A stretch of 8,699 bases of DNA from an uncultured Christensenella sp. GTDB taxonomy: Bacteria > Bacillota > Clostridia > Christensenellales > Borkfalkiaceae. This document shows, piece after piece, positions 1-6,207 of this stretch; position 1 is the first letter of the stretch, and each line of letters starts with the position of its first letter. Position numbers and translations under genes: made by a program. A model generated the notes under the pieces. It had not been told where the DNA came from, made no database searches, and saw nothing but the letters and a program-made list of their open reading frames with translations. The stretch spans positions 1 through 8,699 of the forward strand of contig CAJTNY010000040.1 in NCBI GenBank assembly GCA_910577875.1, read 5' to 3'.

Positions 1-21
1 CTTTCTAAAAGGTTTGTAGTA

Positions 22-54
22 AAAAGCTCTCGAACATATCGTTCGAGAGCTTTT
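22..54 (-). terminator. Bidirectional intrinsic terminator downstream of cls
   Basis: A perfect 14-bp inverted repeat (22-35 with 41-54) encloses the 5-base loop ATATC. The stem core is GCTCTCGAAC/GTTCGAGAGC. It has A residues on one side and T residues on the other, so it reads as a rho-independent terminator in both directions. On the minus strand it lies about 80 bases after the cardiolipin synthase stop codon and would end that transcript. On the plus strand it could end a gene lying before the window. Confidence 0.85.
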
Positions 55-135
55 GTCCTTGCTTGAAAGTATAACTCTTAATAATTTAGTTTTTTAATTC
101 CCTATGGGAAGTGCGCTTTTTGCGGAGAAGCTTTT

Positions 136-1665
136 TTAAAGCATAGGCGAGAACAGGTTCAGTACCGCGTTCAGTAACGAGCCGATAAAACTCATTTTAA
201 AGTTATCTGCGGTTATTTCGTAAGAAAGCGAAAGAATTTTATCGAAGTCGGCTTTTATGTTTGCGATGCATGGCGATTTATAGAGTACCGCGCCGCATTC
301 GTAGTGGTGCACAAGGCTTCTGTAATCGAGATTGACCGTCCCGACGAATGCGGTTGTGCCGTCTGCAATCATTTGTTTCGCGTGTATGAAACCGGGGGAG
401 TATTCGTAAATCCTTACTCCTGCTTCGAGTAGATAATTATAGTTAGAACGGGACATATTGAACACGATTTTTTTGTCCGGTATGCTCGGCGTTATTATTC
501 GTACGTCAACTCCGCGGTATGCGGCGTTTCTCAATGCGGATACGAGATTGTAATCGGGTATCAGGTATGGCGTGGAAACATAGACGTATTCTTTTGCCGA
601 ATTGATTATGTTGATATAGTTGTTCGAACCGACGAGTTCTTTATAGAACGGTTTCGGTCCGTCGCCGAACGGATGAATATAACCTTCGTCTTCGAACCGT
701 TCGTATTCTATATCGAGATACTTTGCGTAGTTGGAAAATTTTTTCGTCGACGCGTCGAACATCTGTAAGAACATTGCTGTGAAGTTTCCGACGGCTGAGC
801 CTTGAATTTTTACCGCGGTGTCTTTCCAGTATCCGAAACGTTTTTTTTTGTTTATATATTCGTCCGCGATATTCATACCGCCCGTATAAGCGCATTTACC
901 GTCGATTACGGTTATCTTTCTGTGGTCGCGGTTATTGTGAATGCCTGAAAGCACGGGTCTGAACGGGTTGAATTTTATGCAGTTTATTCCTTCTTTCCTG
1001 AGCTTCTTGTAATAGTTTCCGCTTACGAGTCCCGCGGAGCCTATATCGTCGTACATAAACCGCACTTCCACGCCTTGTCCGGCTTTTCGTTTTAATATTT
1101 CGTGAATACCGTCCCACATAATTCCGTGTTCGATTATAAAGTATTCCATAAATATAAACTTTTCCGCTTTTTCGAGCTCGGAGAGCAGGTCCGAGTAAAA
1201 ATCTTCCCCGCAACGGAAGTAATCCGCTTTATTGTGAACGTGTCCTCTGCTGAAAGAGTTTCTTCTGAGATAATATTCTATCCCGGTATTTTTTTCGAGT
1301 TCTACCAATAATTCTTCATTTTCGTCTGGGGAAAGCTCTGAGTATTTCTTGCATCGGCAGGTTATGTCGACCATTTTTTTATACTGTTTCGTAGACATAT
1401 TCGAATTTGCAAACATACTGTAAATTACAAGTCCGAAGAAAGGCAGTATAAGTATTATAACAAGCCACGGAGTTTTGAACTCTGGCGGTTCCTTTTTTCC
1501 TATAATTCCAAGAACTATTATAAGTCCGAGGATATAGCTTGCAATTTGCAGTAAAACGACGTACTGTTCAAATACAAACAGCACTGTAAAGAACACTGCA
1601 AGCTGTATTGCCAGTGCAAGAAACGATATGAATATTTTGCTGAACAGTAATTTCAAAAATTTCAT
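136..1665 (-). CDS. cls: Cardiolipin synthase (phospholipase D family)
   Basis: The 509-residue product is a membrane enzyme that joins two phosphatidylglycerol molecules into cardiolipin and glycerol. The N-terminus has hydrophobic segments at about residues 6-31, 38-55 and 67-84, the usual membrane anchor of bacterial Cls. Two phospholipase D HKD motifs follow: H248-x-K250-x4-D255 (HRKITVID, then GGMNIADEY) and H428-x-K430-x4-D435 (HAKQMIAD, then GTVNLDYRS). Both catalytic motifs are intact and the length is normal for the family, so the enzyme should be active. The ATG at 1663-1665 begins a good hydrophobic N-terminus, but no Shine-Dalgarno sequence precedes it. The gene is transcribed alone and divergently from the next gene. 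Several cls paralogues often exist in one genome, so the symbol is generic. Confidence 0.93.
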   Translation of the reverse strand: MKFLKLLFSKIFISFLALAIQLAVFFTVLFVFEQYVVLLQIASYILGLIIVLGIIGKKEPPEFKTPWLVIILILPFFGLVIYSMFANSNMSTKQYKKMVDITCRCKKYSELSPDENEELLVELEKNTGIEYYLRRNSFSRGHVHNKADYFRCGEDFYSDLLSELEKAEKFIFMEYFIIEHGIMWDGIHEILKRKAGQGVEVRFMYDDIGSAGLVSGNYYKKLRKEGINCIKFNPFRPVLSGIHNNRDHRKITVIDGKCAYTGGMNIADEYINKKKRFGYWKDTAVKIQGSAVGNFTAMFLQMFDASTKKFSNYAKYLDIEYERFEDEGYIHPFGDGPKPFYKELVGSNNYINIINSAKEYVYVSTPYLIPDYNLVSALRNAAYRGVDVRIITPSIPDKKIVFNMSRSNYNYLLEAGVRIYEYSPGFIHAKQMIADGTTAFVGTVNLDYRSLVHHYECGAVLYKSPCIANIKADFDKILSLSYEITADNFKMSFIGSLLNAVLNLFSPML

Positions 1666-1674
1666 CGTAAGTAA

Positions 1675-1704
1675 AGTTTAGCACTTTATATCCGCCGTTG
1701 TCAA
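1675..1704 (-). promoter_or_regulatory. Promoter of cls, close to the start codon
   Basis: On the minus strand a consensus -35 TTGACA (1704-1699) is followed after 18 bases by TAAACT (1680-1675), which is preceded by TGC to make an extended -10 (TGCTAAACT). The predicted transcription start is near 1668, only a few bases before the cls ATG at 1665. The same TGnTAAACT element occurs in the rpmG promoter at 3822-3830, which supports it as a real motif of this genome. Confidence 0.6.
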
Positions 1705-1828
1705 TAGCGGTTTTGTAAAAATAAAGCGGGGGCGTTTTAGAACGTACTTGCTTTATTAATTGATATATAAGCAATGCGGTAAACTTCTTTTGTAAATTAA
1801 GAGTAAACATTTATAGAGGGGATAGTTT

Positions 1829-2356
1829 ATGAAAAGCAGAAGATATTTTTATGAATTTGCAGTAGTTTCAATAATCGTATTATTAATATGCAGCATATTA
1901 ATTATTCCCAAAAAAAGCGTATATGCGAATACCGGTTTTTTAGAAAATGAAGTAAACGAGCTGAACGATGAAGCAACCGCAGAAGAGATCATTTCTTATA
2001 AAGAGGTTTTTAAATATTATTATGAAAAAGTTAAGGATAAATATTATTTTATACCTAACTGTATAGGATTTGAAGATTTTATCGATAGTTATTATTCTCA
2101 AGATCAAACAATTGGAGAGTTTTCCGACAGTATTACCGTTGATGAGTTTACTGAAAAATTTGAAAAAGAGCAGGAAGTTTTTGAAGATAATCACAGTCTA
2201 ATGCCTATGGGCGAAATTATTGAAATATTATCCCCGGATGAAGATTATATTCTTGGACCGAATTTAAATAATAATTTGCCCACGGGTGCAAATGACTTTA
2301 ATTATATTCCTAATTATGAAGCATTTGATTATTCTTTAATATCAATTGGCATATAG
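1829..2356 (+). CDS. N-terminal fragment of the split secreted protein
   Basis: This is the part translated from the natural start, 175 residues. ATG 1829 follows a ribosome binding site GAGGGGA (1816-1822) by 6 bases. The N-terminus has basic residues (KSRR), a hydrophobic core at about 10-26 and a V-Y-A site at 31-33, so signal peptidase I could cut after Ala33. The mature part is acidic, rich in Glu, Asp, Tyr and Phe, and mostly helical in character (for example DEATAEEIISYKEVFKYYYE). I recognise no family in this part by itself. It ends with SLISIGI just where the GDI motif should begin. Confidence 0.55.
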   Translation: MKSRRYFYEFAVVSIIVLLICSILIIPKKSVYANTGFLENEVNELNDEATAEEIISYKEVFKYYYEKVKDKYYFIPNCIGFEDFIDSYYSQDQTIGEFSDSITVDEFTEKFEKEQEVFEDNHSLMPMGEIIEILSPDEDYILGPNLNNNLPTGANDFNYIPNYEAFDYSLISIGI

Positions 2357-2481
2357 TTTTTGAAGGAGGGTCGAAATCAGCGGCTAAACACGCAGCGTTT
2401 ATATATCAAACGAGGCAACCTTCTTGTTACGGAGATTATATCCAAACTATTGAAGCTGTTGCCGGAGGAGTTCAGTATGGT

Positions 2482-2907
2482 TTGCTGGACGATGATAGAA
2501 TGGTAAGTTTGCCGGTTTATTTGACAAGAGGTATGCTGTCTGCACAGATTAATTTAAATAATAAATATTTGCATCTTAGCATAGAGAAATTTAATGATTC
2601 TTGGTTGTGGAATAAAGCATATTGGACGATAAAAATAACTAATTCAAATTATAATGATTTAACCGTATATTATAACTCAAAAATGTGTTATACTGCTGAT
2701 GCCAAAGATTGGCAAAAGTTGAAAGATATTAATGAAATTACTGTTGGCGCAAGGTCTTCTGTAAATGTAAACATTTATCAGAATTTATCTGCAACTTCTG
2801 TAGCGACTTCATTTTTATCAGATGGTTATCGATTCGTTACATACGGAACCGAACTTTCCAAAGTGGATTTTACAATTGTTAATGGAAATAATAAAGTCGC
2901 ATTATGA
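2482..2907 (+). CDS. C-terminal fragment of the split secreted protein, Ig-like domain
   Basis: This 141-residue frame can only start at an internal TTG (2482). A GGAGGAG (2464-2470) lies 11 bases upstream, so some restart is conceivable. The frame itself stays open back to 2329, which shows it is the tail of the upstream gene. The sequence alternates polar and hydrophobic residues (AYWTIKITNSN, LTVYYNSKMCYTADA, SSVNVNIYQN, YRFVTYGTEL), as expected of a beta-sandwich or Ig-like domain of a surface protein. The only cysteine is in NSKMC, which does not resemble a papain-type catalytic block. Its stop overlaps the next start. Confidence 0.45.
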   Translation: MLDDDRMVSLPVYLTRGMLSAQINLNNKYLHLSIEKFNDSWLWNKAYWTIKITNSNYNDLTVYYNSKMCYTADAKDWQKLKDINEITVGARSSVNVNIYQNLSATSVATSFLSDGYRFVTYGTELSKVDFTIVNGNNKVAL

Positions 2908-3764
2908 TGAATAACGAAAAAAACCGCAAGATACCTTTAATGATTTATCCGTGTATTGTCGGATTTTGTCTTTTTCTGACCTCGGCAATCGTCGGTTGTT
3001 TCGTTACGCAAAGCGGCGTAAGCTTTATTATCTTGGCTGGATTTGCTGTATTTGCGCTGTTTTCGTTAATACAGGTAAAAATTCTTAATAAAACACAGTC
3101 GATACGGGAAACGGTGTTCGTATTCAATTTATTGCTGTTTATAAAGACGGCTGTAATTTTCTGTATGTTTTTGTTTCGCGGAGCGTTCGGAAATATTCAT
3201 TACGGCAATTTCGTTCACATATTTCACACCTGCCTGCTGTTCGGCTGCGTTTTGTTTTTAATTGCGAATTTTTATTTCGAGAAAATTTGTCTGATTAACG
3301 CCGTCTTGAAAAACGGCGGGCGCATTATGCTCAAAGACAGCGTCCCGAAGTTTTTGACGCTTGCGATTAACTTTTATCCGCTGCTTTTTTCCGCATTTGT
3401 CTTTGCAACGATAATAATATATATACTTGCGGAAGGGGTTATGGGTCCTGTATGGCTGCTTTCGGCTTTTAGCGTATATTCTCTTTTAAATGCTGTCGGA
3501 TACGTATTGCTGCTCGGCGAAAACAAACTTTTAACGGATATATTTTTCGTTTTCGTATCGCTCGCTAAATATGCGGTTGCTTTTTCGGTGTTTCTCGTGT
3601 TCGTGCCGTCAGCGTCCGTAGCGGAAACGAGGGTATTCTATAAAGCGTATACGGTATTTGAATATATTGATATGTGTATATTGAGTCTGGGTATTGCAAC
3701 GGACGCGTTTGCCGTGTTTTATATATTCCGAGAATTGAAGAGAAATCTGCGCGGCGGGAACTGA
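2904..3764 (+). CDS. Eight-helix integral membrane protein, function unknown
   Basis: The product of 286 residues is very hydrophobic, with likely membrane helices at about 11-33, 37-57, 70-91, 103-124, 149-174, 181-204, 211-234 and 252-275. A larger polar loop lies at about 125-148 (NAVLKNGGRIMLKDS) and there is a short basic tail (RELKRNLRGGN). By the positive-inside rule both ends would be cytoplasmic. I see no transport, enzymatic or nucleotide-binding motif and cannot name a family. The start ATG overlaps the stop of the preceding gene (ATGA, 2904-2907), with a second ATG right after it. No Shine-Dalgarno precedes either one, which points to translational coupling. Because the upstream gene is frameshifted, this gene may now be poorly translated. 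Its base composition is closer to the ribosomal genes than to its AT-rich partner. Confidence 0.7.
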   Translation: MMNNEKNRKIPLMIYPCIVGFCLFLTSAIVGCFVTQSGVSFIILAGFAVFALFSLIQVKILNKTQSIRETVFVFNLLLFIKTAVIFCMFLFRGAFGNIHYGNFVHIFHTCLLFGCVLFLIANFYFEKICLINAVLKNGGRIMLKDSVPKFLTLAINFYPLLFSAFVFATIIIYILAEGVMGPVWLLSAFSVYSLLNAVGYVLLLGENKLLTDIFFVFVSLAKYAVAFSVFLVFVPSASVAETRVFYKAYTVFEYIDMCILSLGIATDAFAVFYIFRELKRNLRGGN

Positions 3765-3801
3765 ATCGTTTAAAAATTCTTTTAAAAAAACTTAAAAACG
3801 A

Positions 3802-3830
3802 TTGACACCCGCTGTTTTTTATGTTAAACT
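3802..3830 (+). promoter_or_regulatory. Promoter of the rpmG-secE-nusG unit
   Basis: A consensus -35 TTGACA (3802-3807) is separated by 17 bases from TAAACT (3825-3830), which has an upstream TGT giving an extended -10 (TGTTAAACT). Transcription should start near 3837, about 46 bases before the rpmG ATG. The -35 overlaps the right arm of an 8-bp inverted repeat, AATCGTTT (3764-3771) and AAACGATT (3796-3803). That repeat could be an operator or chance in AT-rich DNA. Confidence 0.8.
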
Positions 3831-3835
3831 GCCTG

Positions 3836-3865
3836 TACACCAACGAATGGGGGTGTAATTTTTTT
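3836..3865 (+). promoter_or_regulatory. Hairpin and T tract at the 5' end of the rpmG transcript
   Basis: TACACC (3836-3841) can pair with GGTGTA (3852-3857) around a 10-base loop, followed by a run of seven T residues. It sits at the predicted transcription start. It may protect the 5' end of the RNA or cause pausing. The 6-bp stem is too weak for a confident terminator. Confidence 0.35.
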
Positions 3866-3882
3866 GTACGGAGTTTTCTAAA

Positions 3883-4044
3883 ATGAAAGCATCAACAAGG
3901 GCTAAAATAACTTTCGAATGCACCGAATGCAAACGCAGAAATTACGACAGCTATAAGAATAAGCGTAACGACCCCGACAGGCTTACTTTTTCCAAATACT
4001 GCCCTTTCTGCAAAAAACACACCGAGCATAAAGAAACCAAGTAA
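3883..4044 (+). CDS. rpmG: Ribosomal protein L33 (bL33)
   Basis: This 53-residue basic protein is a component of the large ribosomal subunit near the tRNA exit site. Residues 1-20 (MKASTRAKITFECTECKRRN) and the tail NDPDRLTFSKYCPFCKKHTEHKE are typical of L33. Two CxxC pairs, C13-C16 and C40-C43, make a zinc ribbon, so this is the zinc-binding (C+) form, which suggests growth without severe zinc limitation or a second zinc-free copy elsewhere. ATG 3883 follows GGAG (3870-3873) by 9 bases. It is the first gene after the strong promoter and precedes secE by 34 bases, the usual Firmicutes order. Confidence 0.95.
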   Translation: MKASTRAKITFECTECKRRNYDSYKNKRNDPDRLTFSKYCPFCKKHTEHKETK

Positions 4045-4078
4045 TTTCACGGCGGAGCGCGCGTGAAAAGGAGTTATT

Positions 4079-4321
4079 ATGGCGCAGAAAAACGATAACA
4101 AAGTTAAAAAACCCAACTTTTTCGTCAGAATGGGCAAGAAGATAAAAGAAACTTTTTCCGAATTGAAAAGAGTTACCTGGCCCACGTTCCCGAAGGTAGT
4201 AAAAGCGACCTGCGTGGTTTTGGTCGTTGTTGTTATCTTTACGGTTGTTATTACCGCTATTAACTACGGTTTGCAGGAACTTTTGAACGTAGTAACCAAT
4301 ATCAAAGGTATCGGAGAATAA
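4079..4321 (+). CDS. secE: Preprotein translocase subunit SecE
   Basis: The 80-residue product is the small SecE of Gram-positive bacteria, which clamps SecY in the SecYEG protein-export channel. It has a basic N-terminal amphipathic part (KKPNFFVRMGKKIKETFSELKR), the SecE hallmark ELKRVTWPTFPKV at about 28-40, and one membrane helix at about 41-62. ATG 4079 follows AAGGAG (4068-4073) by 5 bases. Its stop is 3 bases before the nusG start, so the two are probably translated together. The short, single-helix form is normal for Firmicutes. Confidence 0.95.
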   Translation: MAQKNDNKVKKPNFFVRMGKKIKETFSELKRVTWPTFPKVVKATCVVLVVVVIFTVVITAINYGLQELLNVVTNIKGIGE

Positions 4322-4324
4322 TAA

Positions 4325-4858
4325 ATGGTAGACGTAACTACTACGCCGTGCTGGTATATTCTTCACACATACGCGGGTTACGAGTCGATGGTGAAAGATA
4401 ACTTAGAACGGCTTATAGAAAACAACAATTTGCAGGAAATGATTTTCGATGTCAAAATTCCGATGGAGCAGACTATCGAAGAGAAAAACGGCAAGCGCAA
4501 GGTCGTTGAGCGCAAGCTTCTGCCTTGCTATGTTTTCATTAAAATGATTTATTCCAATCAGCTTTGGTACTGGGTTACCAATACGAGAGGAGTAACGGGT
4601 TTTGTCGGTCCTATGGGCAGACCAATTCCTTTAAAGGAAGCCGAAATCCGTAAAATGCGTTTAGAAGAAAGAATCGTCGAAGGCGAGTTTGCCGTCGGCG
4701 ACAGAATAAGCGTGGATTCGGGTCCTTTGGAAGGATTCGAGGGAACTATTACGGAACTCAACGATTTAGCCCAAAAAGCAAAAATAAATGTACAGATGTT
4801 CGGACAGAATACCGACGTGGAAGTCGAGTATATTCAGATAAAGAAACTGGACGCTTAA
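4325..4858 (+). CDS. nusG: Transcription termination/antitermination factor NusG
   Basis: The 177-residue protein binds RNA polymerase through its N-terminal NGN domain (from CWYILHTYAGYE at 9-20 to about 108). It contacts partners such as S10 or Rho through a C-terminal KOW domain (VGDRISVDSGPLEGFEGTITELN at about 124-146). Length and domain order are standard. The start is ATG 4325, with CGGAG inside the end of secE 7 bases upstream, giving tight coupling. It is the last gene of the first unit. A 169-base leader separates it from rplK, with no strong terminator between them. Confidence 0.95.
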   Translation: MVDVTTTPCWYILHTYAGYESMVKDNLERLIENNNLQEMIFDVKIPMEQTIEEKNGKRKVVERKLLPCYVFIKMIYSNQLWYWVTNTRGVTGFVGPMGRPIPLKEAEIRKMRLEERIVEGEFAVGDRISVDSGPLEGFEGTITELNDLAQKAKINVQMFGQNTDVEVEYIQIKKLDA

Positions 4859-5027
4859 ATTCGATAACGGCGTAAAGTTGCTGCGGCTAGTTTTCAGACG
4901 CCGAGCGGTTTTGCGTTATTATAGACTTCACCGTGTTTTTAAAAAACGCGTTAAAGTAACTTGTGGGAGAACACGTTAAATTTTAGAGCACTGGCGCGTT
5001 CGATATTACCACACGGAGGAATTATTT
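4859..5027 (+). promoter_or_regulatory. Leader of rplK-rplA, probable ribosomal protein L1 target
   Basis: No gene fits in this 169-base gap. Near its 3' end GTGGGAGA (4963-4970) and TACCACA (5007-5013) can form a stem (TGTGG 4962-4966 with CCACA 5009-5013) that ends just before the rplK ribosome binding site GGAGGA (5015-5020). GGTGGGAGGC is the L1-binding part of 23S rRNA in E. coli, and L1 is known to repress the L11-L1 operon through a mimic of that site. The motif and position here fit this mechanism. Upstream, CGGCGT (4868-4873) can pair with ACGCCG (4898-4903). I see no convincing promoter; TATTAT at 4917-4922 lacks a well-spaced -35. Confidence 0.6.
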
Positions 5028-5453
5028 ATGGCAAAAAAGATAACTGCGGTAGTCAAATTGCAGCTCCCTGCCGGTAAAGCTACTCCTGCGCCCCCCGTAG
5101 GTTCTACGCTGGGTCCTCACGGTATCAACATACCCGGCTTTACCAAGGAATTCAACGCTAAGACGGCAAGCCAAGCCGGGCTTATCATCCCTTGCGTTGT
5201 AACGATTTATCAGGACAGAAGTTTTACTTTCATACTTAAAACGCCGCCTACGCCCGTTCTTATAAAGAAGGCGTTGGGTCTTGAAACGGCGAGCGCGCGT
5301 CCTAACAGGGACAAGGTAGGCAAGCTTACCAAAGCGCAGGTTGAAGAAATAGCTAAGATAAAGATGCCCGACCTTAACTGCGTCGATTTGGATGCGGCTA
5401 AGAGTATGATTAAGGGTACCGCCCGTTCGATGGGCGTAACGGTGGAGGAGTAA
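5028..5453 (+). CDS. rplK: Ribosomal protein L11 (uL11)
   Basis: The 141-residue protein forms the stalk base of the large subunit with 23S rRNA and L10, where elongation factors act. In Firmicutes it is also needed for the stringent response and is the context of thiopeptide binding. The N-terminal domain shows KLQLPAGKATPAPPVGSTLG (10-29) and HGINIPGFTKEFN; the C-terminal rRNA-binding domain shows IAKIKMPDLN and the tail SMIKGTARSMGVTVEE. Length is exactly typical. ATG 5028 is preceded by GGAGGA (5015-5020) with a 7-base gap. Its last codons contain the ribosome binding site of rplA. Confidence 0.97.
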   Translation: MAKKITAVVKLQLPAGKATPAPPVGSTLGPHGINIPGFTKEFNAKTASQAGLIIPCVVTIYQDRSFTFILKTPPTPVLIKKALGLETASARPNRDKVGKLTKAQVEEIAKIKMPDLNCVDLDAAKSMIKGTARSMGVTVEE

Positions 5454-5456
5454 ATT

Positions 5457-6146
5457 ATGAAGTTAGCGAAGAAATACGCGGAAAGCATAAAGTCCTACGA
5501 CCGTTCCAAATCATATGATTTAGGCGAAGCTGTAAAAATCGTCATCGATACAGCGAAAGCCAAGTTTGACGAAACTATCGAATTGCACGTTCGTCTCGGC
5601 GTTGACCCCAGACAGGCTGACCAGCAGGTCCGCGGCGTGCTTGTTCTTCCCAACGGAACAGGTAAACAGAAGAAAGTTTTAGTTATCGCAAAAGGCGACA
5701 AGGCCGATGCTGCTACGGCGGCAGGCGCGGATTACGTCGGCGCGGAAGAAACCATTCAGAGAATTCAGAAAGAAAACTGGTTCGACTTTGATGTAATGAT
5801 TACAACTCCCGATATGATGGGTATAGTAGGTAGAATCGGACGCGTCCTCGGACCTAAGGGCTTAATGCCCAACCCCAAGTCGGGTACCGTTACAATGGAC
5901 GTTGCGCGTGCGGTTCAGGAAGTCAAAGCGGGTAAAGTAGAATACCGTCTCGATAAGACTGCGATTATTCACTGTCCCATCGGCAAGAAGTCTTTCGGCA
6001 CCGATAAGCTCGTTGAAAACTTTACGGCGCTTATGGATGCGATAGTAAAGGCTAAGCCTGCGACTTCGAAAGGTCAGTACATCAAGAGCGTTACTTTAAC
6101 CGCTACTATGGGACCCGGAGTAAAAGTCGTTTATAACAAGGGTTAA
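5457..6146 (+). CDS. rplA: Ribosomal protein L1 (uL1)
   Basis: The 229-residue protein makes the mobile L1 stalk of the large subunit, which helps release tRNA from the E site. The family signature lies at about 115-145 (ITTPDMMGIVGRIGRVLGPKG, then LMPNPKSGTVT), and the C-terminal end TLTATMGPGVKV is also typical. ATG 5457 follows GGAGGAG (5444-5450) by 6 bases and lies 3 bases after the rplK stop, so L11 and L1 are co-translated. L1 is the expected repressor acting on the leader at 4859-5027. No clear terminator follows; the rplJ promoter begins 26 bases downstream. Confidence 0.97.
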   Translation: MKLAKKYAESIKSYDRSKSYDLGEAVKIVIDTAKAKFDETIELHVRLGVDPRQADQQVRGVLVLPNGTGKQKKVLVIAKGDKADAATAAGADYVGAEETIQRIQKENWFDFDVMITTPDMMGIVGRIGRVLGPKGLMPNPKSGTVTMDVARAVQEVKAGKVEYRLDKTAIIHCPIGKKSFGTDKLVENFTALMDAIVKAKPATSKGQYIKSVTLTATMGPGVKVVYNKG

Positions 6147-6172
6147 AAGTTAAAATAAACCGTTAAAAAAAG

Positions 6173-6201
6173 TTGACTTTTCAAGTTTAAACGGTTATAC
6201 T
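6173..6201 (+). promoter_or_regulatory. Promoter of rplJ-rplL
   Basis: TTGACT (6173-6178) and TATACT (6196-6201) are separated by exactly 17 bases, one mismatch each from consensus. Transcription should start near 6208, about 148 bases before rplJ. The 7-bp inverted repeat AACCGTT (6158-6164) and AACGGTT (6190-6196) brackets the -35 and touches the -10. It could be an operator, though this is only a structural observation. Confidence 0.8.
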
Positions 6202-6207
6202 CACAGA

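Larger units (their letters stand above)
1829..2907 (+). pseudogene. Secreted YiiX-like (permuted NlpC/P60) protein, frameshifted
   Basis: Two reading frames form one broken gene of about 360 codons. The first frame ends at TAG 2354-2356. The second is open from 2329 to TGA 2905-2907 with no proper start. Around 2348-2358 the DNA reads GGC-ATATAGTT. Inserting one G after 2350 gives GGC GAT ATA GTT TTT GAA, that is SIGDIVFEGG, and joins the frames seamlessly into KSAAKHAAFIYQ and IQTIEAVAGGVQYGLLDDDR. From memory, these blocks resemble the YiiX/YebB-like permuted papain fold, whose proteins carry GDI, a catalytic His in a GHAAI-like motif, and EA..GGV. No YCSELV-like cysteine block follows, so the catalytic half may also be missing. 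The region is much more AT-rich than its neighbours: 25 G/C in bases 1981-2100, against 28 of 60 in 5941-6000. The defect could be a real mutation or an assembly error. Confidence 0.6.

Noticed and set aside
98..110. Small palindrome TTCCC-TAT-GGGAA after cls as a second terminator
   Set aside because: The stem is only 5 bp and no T tract follows in the minus-strand direction; the 14-bp hairpin at 22-54 is far better.
2342..2370. Programmed frameshift in the secreted-protein gene
   Set aside because: There is no slippery heptamer, and the Shine-Dalgarno-like AAGGAGG lies after the stop rather than upstream as in prfB-type shifts. A simple one-base deletion explains it better.
3764..3803. Terminator after the membrane protein gene
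   Set aside because: The possible stems are almost pure A/T with loops of 4 or 24 bases and no G/C-rich core, and they overlap the rpmG promoter.
3892..4366. Minus-strand open frames opposite rpmG and secE
   Set aside because: They are mirror frames of highly conserved genes, have no ribosome binding site and no recognisable protein features.
4911..4922. Promoter for rplK with TATTAT as -10
   Set aside because: No -35-like hexamer lies 16-18 bases upstream; the best candidate TTTTCA is 20 bases away.
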